NCBI RefSeq assembly: GCF_021347895.1 | Contig: NC_067122.1 | Location: 39,304,082 to 39,368,081, forward strand | Direction: 5' to 3' | Length of the DNA stretch: 64,000 nucleotides | DNA from: Acanthochromis polyacanthus | Taxonomy: Eukaryota; Chordata; Actinopteri; Pomacentridae | In this document: positions 1 to 10,429 of the stretch, piece after piece | Numbering within the stretch: the first letter of the stretch is position 1 | Layout: each line of letters starts with the position of its first letter | Program-made: the position numbers and the translations under genes | Notes under the pieces: model-generated | The model's input: only the letters and a program-made list of their open reading frames with translations | The model's database searches: none | What the model was told of the DNA's origin: nothing

Positions 1-1047
1 TTCTCTGGCGACATAAAATAGATCTGTGTCACCTTGAATATCTGCGATTCAAATAGACCCATTCAGAGTCATTTCGGTGAAAAGTGTGTTGATGTTCAGA
101 AAGAAAGTTTCAGCCTCAAACTGCAAACAGAAGTGCACTTTCGACACAAAGTGCTGATGCAGATAGATATGGGCTGTGTGTGTGTTTATGTCTTGCGTGG
201 TAGCTGGCCAACCTATCTACACAGCAGTCATTTTATCTTAGTGCATATGTTCTTATCGCTGCAGCCATATAATGTACACACCTGACTGCCGCTGAGTAAC
301 GGCACCCTTCATTTACCTTTCCTTACCTCACCTTACCTCAACTTTCTCCTGTTCCCAAACACAGTCTCCAGCCACCTAACACACTCTCAAGCCAGAGAGT
401 GGGCATTGCGTTTCTTCCTACCAGGGGGGAGCCAGAGAGTGACCTTTGTATTTACATACTGGGAAAAACAAACAGAAAAATTGAGGCAGAGGTAGATGTA
501 AAAGACAAAAAAAGCCCAACATTTTGCTCCTTTTCTGCAAAGTAAAGTTTTTGAGTTGTTTTTTTTGCTTCTCTTTTGGGATCTGCTGAAGCCATTGTCT
601 TGGTCAAGCTTCTCAGTTTTCCATCAAATCCATTGCTTTTGTGATGGAACCCCTCCTTATGGGCGCTACCTGGTTCCTGATTTAGCCGATCAGGATGTCA
701 GTGATTGAAGTCCTGGATAATGACATCAGTCAGTCCAGATTGGCGATGTCGTCCCAGGTGGCTAGTTCATCCTTTATAAAACATTCCAATCACTCTCCCT
801 GGTCAGAGGACCCAGGACGACTAGCTGGCAATTGCGTGATCTGAAAAGTCAGGCTCGAAACATAATTGATAATTTGTGATAATGGATTCAGCAAGGTGTG
901 ACTACTTTCTCACAAGACTTCTGAGTAATTTCTTGCTGACCTCAAAGTGCTCTCTGGCTAGAAATAGCATGGTGAATGGATGCAACAGGTGGTGCTAGGT
1001 CAGTGCTGATTTGGGTGTTCACTGAGCACATCATAGCCGGACTGTAC
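1..1047. other. No gene seen; AT-rich flank with one TATA-like site
   Basis: No open reading frame here resembles a known protein. A TATAAA sits at 775-780 in a stretch that reads like a compact promoter, but no coding exon follows, so I attach no gene to it. Confidence 0.5.
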
Positions 1048-1180
1048 TGTCACAGAGCAGGTCAGAGACTCAAACGTGGAATGACAAAAACACAGCCAGA
1101 CAAGAGTTATGAACAACAATACATTTATTTAGAACGATAATATTTACAACAGATTACAAAGGGAGGTAGAGGAGATGTGA
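1048..1180 (-). repeat. Possible decayed sushi-like LTR 3' end (minus strand)
   Basis: Read on the minus strand, an AAATAAA-type polyadenylation signal (around 1123-1129) is followed about 80 bases later by a ...TGACA end at 1048, then one G and the 11-mer TACAGTCCGGC (1046-1036). This layout matches the two clear sushi-type LTRs in this window, which end ...GTGACA or ...CATAACA followed by G plus an 11-nt primer-binding site. The matching 11-mer expected inside the LTR was not found and no 5' end is visible, so this is a weak, inferred call. Confidence 0.22.
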
Positions 1181-1719
1181 CATAATGAAGGGTCAAATGG
1201 GGCAGACCACTCCTTAGGGAGATAGCTACAGAAGGGAGAGTGAATTACACAAGAACTGGAAACGACTACAAAACACTTACAGGCGAGTGATACGAAGTCA
1301 GAAAGGTTAAGTCTTCCAAAAGTAGATTATCTTTACAGAGTGGAGTATTGATCAGGACTTGGTACCACCTAGCTAGGAAAGCTAAGACAGGCTGGGGCAA
1401 GGAATGTGCACACAGTGTAACAACAATTAAAACTATTACACACCTACACATGACTTTACTACAAAGTATACTATGAATACTATAAACTACATGGCTTAAT
1501 AAACATGCTCAACAGTTTATACAAGCACCATCCAATACCCAACGAGGGGGGGGGTAAATTTAGCTGACAGCCTGAGAGGGGGTGAAGGAGTAGAGGAGGC
1601 ATGTGCCATGGTAGGAATGGTGTCTCAGCAGATGCAGGAGCCAGGTGGAGATTCTGAGCCATGGATCCAGGCCAGACCAAGATGAATATGGAAGGCAAGA
1701 GCTGAGGCTCAGGCAGAAC

Positions 1720-1996
1720 CAACACGGTCTCACGGGGATTCGTGAAACTGTTACGTAAATTTTTTGTTTCTTTTTCGTGCGCACCAACACGATTTCGTCA
1801 TGTTTTTCGTGCCGCTCACCACGAAATGTTTTTCGTGTTGCTCACAACGAAACCCGCTGTGGTAATCACAGCTGAAAGTGGTTTATACCAGCGGATTCAT
1901 GACGATCTAAGCTGTCCATCGGCGTATACTGCTTGTGTGATCGCGTTTGCGGCCGCCGGCCGCCGGACATTCTTGAAATTCCTATGCAAATTGGGG

Positions 1997-2030
<34 letters not shown>

Positions 2031-2308
2031 TAAGTGTACCACCGGGTTATGGTTATGGTTAGGGTTATGGTTAGGGACGATGTCATGCAAAATATAGCGT
2101 TGGATTCGCCATGGTTTTACATTAAAAATATAATACACACATTCGTTTGAAATACGTTCTGGGTGGCACGAAAAGTCCGCCGTTTAAAATACATTGGTGC
2201 GCATTTCGTGGTGAGCGGCACGAAAAACATGACGAAATCGTGTTGGTGCGCACGAAACCGAAACTAAAACTTACGTGACAGTTTCACGAATCCTCGTGAG
2301 ATCGGGCT
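1720..2308. mobile_element. hAT-type non-autonomous DNA transposon (MITE), 589 bp
   Basis: The element is bounded by an 8-bp target duplication GGCAGAAC (1712-1719 and 2309-2316). Its terminal inverted repeats are about 100 bp long: the left end, from TCTCACGGGGATTCGTGAAAC, is mirrored at 2203-2303. Within the repeats, the segment around ACCAACACGATTTCGTCATG is identical on both sides. An 8-bp duplication is typical of hAT elements, but the superfamily is an inference because there is no transposase. The interior holds a 32-base A tract (1997-2028), telomere-like GGTTATGGTTAGGG repeats (2045-2075), and a 100-bp segment related to 10115-10230. Confidence 0.85.
1997..2028 (+). repeat. Poly(A) tract inside the MITE
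   Basis: Thirty-two consecutive A residues lie between the conserved core of the element and GGTTA-rich sequence. The tract could be a plain homopolymer or the scar of a retroposed insertion into an ancestral copy. Confidence 0.9.
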
Positions 2309-2316
2309 GGCAGAAC

Positions 2317-3023
2317 GCAGGGAAAGCAGTCAGGAATGGTCACGGACTAAAGCAGAGGGAGAAACCGAGCTAGTACACTGAAACTGAACAAAAAGCTGAT
2401 GTAGCAGACTAAGGAGCAGAACATTCCAAAGCAACACACAGAGAATCCAGAGACCCTTTCTCAAAGCTGTAAATTTGCTAGGAAACCATTCCAGGAGTCT
2501 GCTAACCCAAAAGTCACATCTAAATGGAACATCTGTGGATTGGATGTTCACATCAGAATTACGACTCACAGCACTCTTGGAGACAGCAGGACATCTCTTA
2601 CCTCCATCACAACCTGGTAAAAGTCGTAAAATGTTGATTGTGAAGATAACCACATCTCTGGAGAGGAGGAGATTACATTCTTCACAGCGACCTCCTGACC
2701 TTTCTCTCCCCCCTAGCATCCAAAGTCAAGGAAATGTTTATTTTTCTAGATGGGCAATTTGTCTTGCAGTCAGCAGAACACCACAGTGGCACACAATTTT
2801 ACCACACTAAAACCACACAATAGAAAAAAAAAGTTTTGATAAAAATAAATTAACATAGATTAAAAATAACAAGGCATCTTCTCTTGTGCTTTGGAAGGAC
2901 ATGAGAACTACGGCTTTCCTTCAGTGTTCAGATTGTCTCCACTTTGTAAACAACATTTTAAGAATCTGTCTGACATAATGTTGGCTTGTTCACCCTTTAA
3001 GCATTGTCATGTTTCCCCTCCAG
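2317..3023. other. No gene seen
   Basis: The open frames on both strands are short and resemble nothing I recognise. A pyrimidine tract and AG at the end of this stretch form a plausible splice acceptor for the Ig-like exon that follows. Confidence 0.4.
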
Positions 3024-3199
3024 ATGCTCTGAATGTGCCCTCTGTGTTGGTGCGTCCCTCTGCTGAGATAGTGATGGGCAGTGCAGTGACTCTGATCTGC
3101 AGCAGTGATGAAGACTCAGCAGCTACATGTGCTTGGAACAAGAAGAACCAAACCTTGGTCAACAAAAAAAACAGCAGCTTGTCTTCAGGTCCATCCTGA
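3024..3199 (+). pseudogene. Truncated immunoglobulin-domain exon (CD22/sialoadhesin-like)
   Basis: A splice acceptor (TTTCCCCTCCAG) precedes a frame whose translation has the start of a teleost C2-type Ig domain. It contains a PSAEIVMGSAVTLICSS stretch with the first-strand cysteine, then a tryptophan about 12 residues later (CAWNKKNQ). A full domain should run about 85-95 residues to the second cysteine (YxC). Here the frame ends at TGA after roughly 58 residues and no YxC is seen. The fold family is recognised from motif spacing. The specific gene (CD22-like, Fc-receptor-like or another Ig receptor) cannot be told from one partial domain. I infer a dead exon left by an expanded immune-receptor family. 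Confidence 0.6.
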
Positions 3200-4019
3200 G
3201 GGCTTTGTTATGAAGCATGATTAGTGGGTTTGTGAGGGTTGTTGAGCTAAAACTCAGAGTTTCAGTATCACGAAGGTGGCTCTCTTTCCTGCTGGATCTC
3301 CATGGTAGCTTGTGCTGTGGAACTAACCTGGTCAGGAACAGGTTATGTTCAGACTTTCAAGTTTAAATTAGCTTTAACAACCGTCTCCCTTTAAACAAAT
3401 CATTGCCTGACTTTTATGAGTGATGCAGATTCTCAGCTTAGTGAATATGTTGCATCTGTAATCACCTTAAGCTGTATGTTACTAAAACCACTGAATGAAA
3501 CCATGCAGATACAGGATCAGATACTGTATGTATTGTGTTACCAATGGAACCCGACGTGTTGATAATGCAGAAACGGTATAAATGTGTTTTTGTTTTCGGT
3601 TCTGATTTGCTGTCAAGTCCGTTTACACTGCTGGAACTGCAGCACATACAACACAGATTAGAATGATTATTCTGTTGGTTTTTATAACAGAGAATATTCC
3701 ATCAAAGGACCTTCGTCTCCCCAGCTTCCCCTATAATCATCCTGTAAAATTTAAAACTGTTTTACCTAAATTATTGGAATTCAAGTCAGAAATTGTGTCC
3801 AATTGGATCAGAAAGTCTAAAATTTTCTCAAATTTTCCAACAAAATGAAACAAATATTCCAATGATGAAATTATTGTCTTGAGGTTGACTTCATCATGAT
3901 ATTGGTTTTATGTTATTCTATCTTTGATCTCCCAATGGGACTTGAGATGGAAATTAGCCGCATGGCTATAATCTCTCGTAATTACGTGGAAATGCACATT
4001 AATGTGAACTGTCCCATTT

Positions 4020-4230
4020 TAAAAATAAACAAATGAAATGAATAAAAGAAAAAATATTCGTCCCCATAGTCTTTCCTCAGTATGAAGATGATGACGTGTG
4101 ATGATGACATCTCCCCCCATGACCTGACGTCCTCGCTCCCCTTGCCATAAGCATCTTTGCCTGGGACTCAAACTCTTAACTTTCTGCGCCCAAGTGGGTA
4201 GTGTTACCCACTGAGCTATCCAGTCTGGCA
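4020..4230 (-). repeat. tRNA-derived SINE
   Basis: The reverse complement begins GCCAGACTGGATAGCTCAG, which contains a polymerase III A box (TAGCTCAGTGGG, about 4207-4219). A B box (GAGTTTGAGTCCC, about 4162-4175) lies some 35 bases downstream, at the distance normal for a tRNA. The expected acceptor stem does not pair well and about 140 bp of unrelated body follows, ending in an A/T-rich tail. This is therefore a SINE with a tRNA head rather than a working tRNA gene. Confidence 0.75.
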
Positions 4231-4950
4231 ATCAAATGTAAATACTGATATTTTTAAAAAGTCCGCTTCAAAATTGCTACTTCATCCCCACTCAATTTAA
4301 TTCTAACAACATTAAAATGTTGGGTGTCTCTAAATAGTTCAGATCTCAGTACACCAGGCCCACCTGCCCTGCAGTCTCTCTCAAAGTCTTTCCCAGCATC
4401 CCAGTTGCTTGATTTCCCACAGCCACCTGCTCACTTGTTTTGCATTTCCTAATCGTCCAAATCAATTCAGTCATTAATGCATACTGCCCCAGGATTGCTC
4501 AGTCATTACCAGAGATATACATTGAAGTCTCTTGGTCACCAACTCAAAGTGAGATTAGCAAAACTCAATTTTTTTCTCTTCTGCCTAATTCAAGAAGAAG
4601 AAGAAATGAGATTTTTGACTGATAACAGCATAATCAGATTGAGCCAAGTCCCTTTTGGAGTGAGTCAGAACATTTCCATAGAGAGCCACTTTGCATCAGC
4701 AGCACCGTGCTCCAGTTCTCTGGGAGATTTCATAGTCCTGACAGTTGAACTGGATGACTGACAGCTGTCCTTCATGACAACAGAAGACACAGAAATCCTC
4801 CTCATCAAAAACATGGCTTTGATCTGTGTCCTCATCTGTGGACTCTGTTGCTGTTTCATACGTGAAGTCCAGAAAATCCAACTCCTCAGCATCCATCCCT
4901 CTGAAATGAAGCCCACAGAACCATGATGCTGCTTTCTGTTTGTGTCTCAG

Positions 4951-5075
4951 TATCCTCAGAGTACAGAGTTCAGGTCACAGTGACTCAGTCTGGAAGCTCT
5001 GTCACCATCAGCTGTGTGACCAGTCAGGATGTTTAGAACTCAAACCATTTATGCTGGGACCAACAGAGGGATGCA
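4951..5075 (+). pseudogene. Broken V-type Ig exon (pIgR/CD300-like receptor family)
   Basis: After an acceptor (TTTGTGTCTCAG) the frame reads EYRVQVTVTQSGSSVTISC, the typical beginning of a teleost V-set domain with its first cysteine. An in-frame TAG follows within 7 residues (around 5033-5035). The coding-like reading continues beyond it for a few residues containing a C-W pair. With no intact frame and no second cysteine this is a relic. Upstream at 4813-4860, a short frame with a hydrophobic run (MALICVLICGLCCCF) could be the remains of a signal-peptide exon, but that is weak. Confidence 0.5.
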
Positions 5076-5394
5076 GGAGTTCCTAATTTATTTTTATTTT
5101 TTTATTGTGTATTGATCAGCTGTTGTCAGAGTCTCCGTGATAACAATCAGTGGTTGTTTACACATCAAATATATCATCCAAAAACCTCGTTCAGTCAGAC
5201 TGAACAGAAACTGAGCTGACTGATACAATTTACTCAATGCACACTGCTTAAAGTTCCTACAATAATTCACTGTAATATTAATATTCTCTGTGCTGATACA
5301 CTGGTGGTTTTCATGAACAAAATTTCTCCACATCTCAGGTATCATTAACAACATTATGAAATCAGTTTATTGTATAATTTTGGACCATTCAGAT

Positions 5395-5527
5395 GTTAAT
5401 GAGAGCACTTGAAGCACTTTTTGCACTTACTACAGGTTTTTCCTTATGTCTGAATTCTTGCTTGTGTTGTACGTCGCTTTGGACAAAAGCGTCTGCTAAA
5501 TGAAATTGTAGAATTGTAGAATTGTAG
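5395..5527 (+). repeat. 3' tail of a teleost LINE/SINE family
   Basis: The segment TACGTCGCTTTGGACAAAAG followed by CGTCTGCTAAATGAA is the familiar 3' end shared by L2-clade LINEs and several fish SINEs. It ends in a short (ATTGTAGA)n tail at 5503-5527. No 5' coding part is present, so this is a heavily 5'-truncated copy. Confidence 0.7.
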
Positions 5528-5529
5528 AG

Positions 5530-8500
5530 AGCTAAAACTAAGGCAGGCTTTCTGATGCCCCCACTAATTTTACTTCAGGTACATAATACTGTTCTCAGTC
5601 ACTTTGGGCGTCTCTTTCAGTTCAATGCGTTTCTATGAGTAAGTTCACTGTGGCTTCCTCAGTACTGCCCCCTATTTGTTGTCACAGTTGTATCATCAAT
5701 GATGGATTTGTAACTGATAAATTTATTCTGCTGATCAAGTGACAAAGTCCTCAGATTGTCATTGTAGATTGCATGGATTGCAGTATTTTTTTTTTCTGTA
5801 GTGAAGATTATAAACCCAAGAACATTAATTTATTGTTTTTTTGGTGAAGAAATGTGATATTTCTGATTCAAATCTCTGCATATCAATGATTAAATAAATC
5901 ATCAATGTTGAACAGTTTCTTTGGGGAGGAGAAACAGAATTAACTGTTACATATTAGACTTATTGAATTCATGTACTTTTAGAAGACATGCTTGAAGGCA
6001 AACTATTCACCAGTTGTAAATATATTCATACCTTCACTTTAACTATCTATGCATCGTCCATCTTGGGACATGAGTTTTAAAGGTTAAATGTTTTGGGTAA
6101 TTTAACCTGAAAATAATGAATTTGCCTTCATATAAAGTGTAAGTATATTTTCTCTGTTATGTTTGGACAATCGTTTAGATTTTTATTTATTTATTTTTTT
6201 TCATTTTTGTTATCAAGTTTTATATTCTTAAAATGATTCTGTGTGGCTTTGTATCTCAAAAAGTATTTGATACATTAAGCTCAAATGATCTTTTCATAAA
6301 TATTCACGTTTTTTTTTTTTCAACCAGATGTTGTTCTTAAAAATGAGATTATTTGACATGGATTGATCCTCAACTTAATTTCTTCTTGAAGATAACAGTG
6401 AACATCTGAGAAAGAAGAAGATGAATGAGAAATGAGAAGTCGATATATACAAAAATGTCATTTCTGAGACTTCACAGGACTCTCAGGCAGAGAAGCTTCG
6501 TTCTTTACTGTGAGCTCCTGACTGTTTTCTGCTTCTAACACCCAGAAATGTATAAATAGGAATGAATGAAACTGTACTAGCTCCAAGATACTCGGTCAGC
6601 AGGACCAGAACTCAAAAACATGTTAGTGCTGACAAACACACCTACACACCTACACACACGCATGCACGCCTGACTGCTACCAAGTAATCGCCCCCTGTGA
6701 TTACACCGTGCGTTCCCCTGAGACCTACACACACACATACATATGCACATGCACATACACACACACAAATGTGCACAGTGCCATTTTACCCAGAGGAATA
6801 ATCTCTGCAGCTGGTATTTAGAGTGAGTGAGTGAGTTTCCTCTAACTGGATTACTGTGGCCACTCCTGCTGCTGCCACGGGGGAGATAGAGCAGCTATAG
6901 GGCTGGAAAGCTTTCCAGTGATGGGAGAACGTCCAGAGGAGGTGGGACAGCAGTGATCACATCTCACCTTGATCTGGAGTCTCAAATTTGAAAGATCTTA
7001 TTTCAGATATGTTGGGGTTGGGTCTCTTAGGCATACAGCATACAGCTACTTTTTCTGCCAAACGATGGGGAAAGATAAAGCTTCCTCTGTCACATTTTGT
7101 GCTGATCATGAAAACAGTCAGTCAAGAACTTTCCATATGAAGACCAAATTGTACCTGCTAAAATCAGAAAATGCTCATCAACTCCCAAACTCTTCTGAAT
7201 TGTTAAAAAAAAACAAAAAAACTAACAACAAAAAAAACCTATTTGATACTCTTTCAGCTGAAATATCTCTGATAAACTCGCTGTGCACATCATTTACTGT
7301 AAGAAACACTTAATGCAGAACCCATGATCCAAAGCTAGATGAAGGCTAAGCTCTGTGGGGACTTGATACCTGCAGGATGATCAATACAGAACAAGAAAGA
7401 CAAGAGAGGCTCATGAATGCATTCTGAACGGAGTTTTATAAATGAAATGGTACAAGAGGAAAGGAAGCGAATGCTGCAAAGTCCTGAGTGGGGATCCGTT
7501 TTATTGTCCATATGTGATGAAATGGTTTGTGTTTTACAAGGTTCAGTTCATTTTTTGAAACTACAGCTGTGGGATTTGCTGACAGATGTCCGTGGCTCTG
7601 GTTTTTACACTTTATTGCTATGTCCTTTGCGGAAGTTTAAAAGGCTTTATTGTTTATTGCTGCATCATCATTGTTGGATTTGAGCGACAGTAACTGTCTT
7701 AAGTGTGCCCTTGTTGTCATTGTTGTGTGTTGCTTATTCTGTGAGAATAAACGTTGCTGATCTGAATCCTGGTAGTCTTGCTATGCAATGGCTACTCATG
7801 GTTTTAGTGGCCTTTTATTATTTCTTTTCGACCATTGAAAAATTCCCCACTTCTGTGTAAATTAATAATAATAATAATATGCATCCAAAGACACAAAGGA
7901 GGAGTTCTCTCTTTATTTCAGACACTTCATTGGGTTTCCTCTGCCATCAGCAGGAAATGTAAACCTTGCAGATTTCTCATAATTTAACACTTTTCCTGCT
8001 TAAATCCCATACTGGGACCAGGCAGTATTTGGTATTAAAAAGCAACCAGTCAGGTTCAATAACATCAGTCTTGACTTACACTTTGCAATAAAGATGTTAT
8101 TTACTTTCTAAGTTACAGTTTGGCTAGATGGAAGTTAAAATGTAATTTTGAATCATTCACATCTCAGATTTAGTCCTTATGACTAAAGACAGAAAAACAT
8201 AGTGTGTCTCTTATCCACAGAACCCAAGATTGTTCATCTTGGCCTCATAGTTGTGGAGCTGTTACTGACTGAACATGGGTTTGTTTTCTTGGTGGGGTCA
8301 ATATGCAGACTGCTATTAAATTAGCTGAGCACATTTATACTCATGCTGTCTATGTATGTCCTCTAGTAGCATCCTCAAAACACTCTCAGAGTAAATTCAG
8401 TCATCATTTGTACCACTCAACAATACAGGGAAGCAATGAAAGTCACAGCTCCTAGTAGCAACTCATGGTGCTCAAGATTCCTTCTCTTATCTGATCCATT

Positions 8501-9480
8501 TTGTCCAAACTCTTATTTACTCCATTATCCCAGTCAGCTGCATTTAACATGGAAACCATGAAGGGTTTGATGGTGACCATCACAGTCAGTGAACACAGCT
8601 TGACAACGGAGAGCAGTGAGATAAAGAGCATGTGGTCCTTTCTTGAGTAGTCAGATTTGTCAATCAATTCAAGGAGAGTACTTTGCAAATATTGAACTTA
8701 AACTAAGCCTGAACCAGCTGTGATATGGAAAAAAATGATTTATATTTCCTCACTGAACTTTTAGATATTCATTATATGATGACTTATATTTTTCTTTATT
8801 CCCCCTTTTTTTTTGTCTGCCTGCCAGCTTCAAAATATATAGTACATCATTAGAAGCTGCATGGAGAACCTACTTCAGGTTTTAGTAAACATGATACAGA
8901 GTTTTTTTTTTTTAGGGTTAACTCTGTTCTGTGCCCATGCACTTGTACAAATATGACATGAGGTTAAATAAACTTCGGTCAATTTTCACCTGAAATTTCT
9001 ACTGAAGATGTACAGAAAGTAAATTGAATGCTGTTCTTGAACTGTTTGGAGTACAGGCATGGTTGGGGTCTCCTTTGAAAGCTGACAACCTGAATTTTCA
9101 CCCGGTGCAGTCAGAATTACCCTAGGTGCTACTGGCACAGAGTTATTTATGTTGGAACACACTGAATTAGGATAAATTTTATTCTCGCCAAAATTTTTCC
9201 CTAATAAAACACCTGAAAATAAGTGTGGCAGCACTGTGACAGCTTGAAAACACAAAAAGGCAACAGCCTGGAGTCTTACATAGTTCAGGACAAAATTTCA
9301 GAGCAATACTACAAGAAAAGAGTGTTTCACACATGTATTTGTACTAATATGCCCAATTATGTCAATTTTGGACACCCTCTGTACACCCTGGACAAAAATG
9401 GTATATGTTCGTTTATCAGCCCGTTTTCACATTATTTTCACTCCAAAAACTCAAAAAACTCAAAAAATCACTTCAGATAA
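5530..9480. other. No gene seen; CA-rich and TAA microsatellites
   Basis: This stretch is AT-rich DNA with short random frames only. Imperfect CA repeats lie at about 6636-6774 and a (TAA)n run at 7861-7880. A frame at 7417-7683 is followed by AATAAA near 7746, but it resembles no protein I know. Confidence 0.5.
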
Positions 9481-9484
9481 GCTT

Positions 9485-9746
9485 CAGTGTGGATCTTGAT
9501 CTGAATCAGAGGATCTTGATCTTGATCAGAGAAAAGCTGCAGCTCCTGCGCGCAGCAGGTGTGAAAAATCACACAGACCTGCTAAAAGCGGCCTCTCAGC
9601 TATTCAGCAAGCTCACTGGCTATCAGCCCTGTCACTCAAACGTTTCCTCCGACGTGATTTGCTCAGAATTTACTGATGAGATGAGGGTCACCAGATCCAT
9701 CAGTCTCGACAACGGTTGGCTGTTTAGGCTTCGGAGGCAGCGATGA
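9485..9746 (+). pseudogene. Possible LINE ORF fragment
   Basis: The translated frame contains a hydrophilic segment (NNHTDLL-like, here KNHTDLLKAASQLF, then SDVICSEFTDEM). It reminds me of the linker between endonuclease and reverse transcriptase in fish LINEs, where a SEF(A/T)D-type motif precedes a short helix. No catalytic motif is present. The match is from memory of family style, so the call is weak. Confidence 0.25.
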
Positions 9747-10114
9747 GTCACTTGATTGGTTGAAATGCGGTTGGAATCGAAAGCTTAGACTTCAGTCGCC
9801 ATTTGGAGTCCAAGAGCACATGGATCTGTGCACGGTGAATAAAATTATGGGCATAATTCAGTGAATTATGGAATGCACAGCGCCGCGTGGACGCGCATGG
9901 AGCCGAGCTATTTGTGGATTATTTTACTTATTTCAAGACATGTTTTGGACTAAATATTATACTTGCTAGTATTGTTTGGATGACTACGCTTGGATTATGG
10001 CCGGTTTTTGTGGATTATTTTCATCATTGACCGGTAATAGAGCGTCCAAAGGTGAGTTATGCCCTTTATGTGTCCCTTTAAATTTTTGTTGTTTGTTGGA
10101 GAAATGTGTTTATA

Positions 10115-10230
10115 TTACCTGCTGTGGTAATCACATCTGAAAGTGGTTTATACCGGCGGATTCATGAGAATCTAAGCTTTCCATGGATGTATAGTGTTTC
10201 TATCATCGCGTTTGCAGCTAAAAATGCTTT
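10115..10230 (+). repeat. Segment shared with the hAT-type MITE interior
   Basis: About 100 bp here (CTGCTGTGGTAATCACATCTG onward through TATCATCGCGTTTGC) match 1855-1955 with scattered substitutions. The sequences differ on both sides. Neither the inverted repeats nor the A tract of the MITE is present, so this is either a different family that shares a module or a very eroded copy. Confidence 0.7.
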
Positions 10231-10429
10231 TGCCGTTAAACTTCAGCGGGCCCCAGCGGCCCGAATACGGGCCCATGCGGGTGAGGGGGTTAAAAGAATA
10301 CACAATGTGTCCTCTTGGCTGTTTTTCCAATGCTTTTGTCAGAAGCGTTCTCTGATAAACACAATAATTCCTTTTCTAATAGTTCTACATTTGTTTTTGG
10401 TGGCACAGTTTCTGCATATACGCAGTGCT

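Noticed and set aside
4150..4230. tRNA gene on the minus strand
   Set aside because: A and B boxes are present but the acceptor stem does not pair and the sequence continues into a SINE body, so it is a tRNA-derived SINE head.
4696..4896. Acidic, Cys-rich minus-strand frame near the Ig relics
   Set aside because: No similarity recognised; the plus strand with a hydrophobic run is at least as plausible, and neither has full support.
7417..7760. Possible solo LTR or small gene with TTTAAAAGG and AATAAA
   Set aside because: No TG...CA ends, no duplication and no protein similarity; the motifs are expected by chance in AT-rich DNA.
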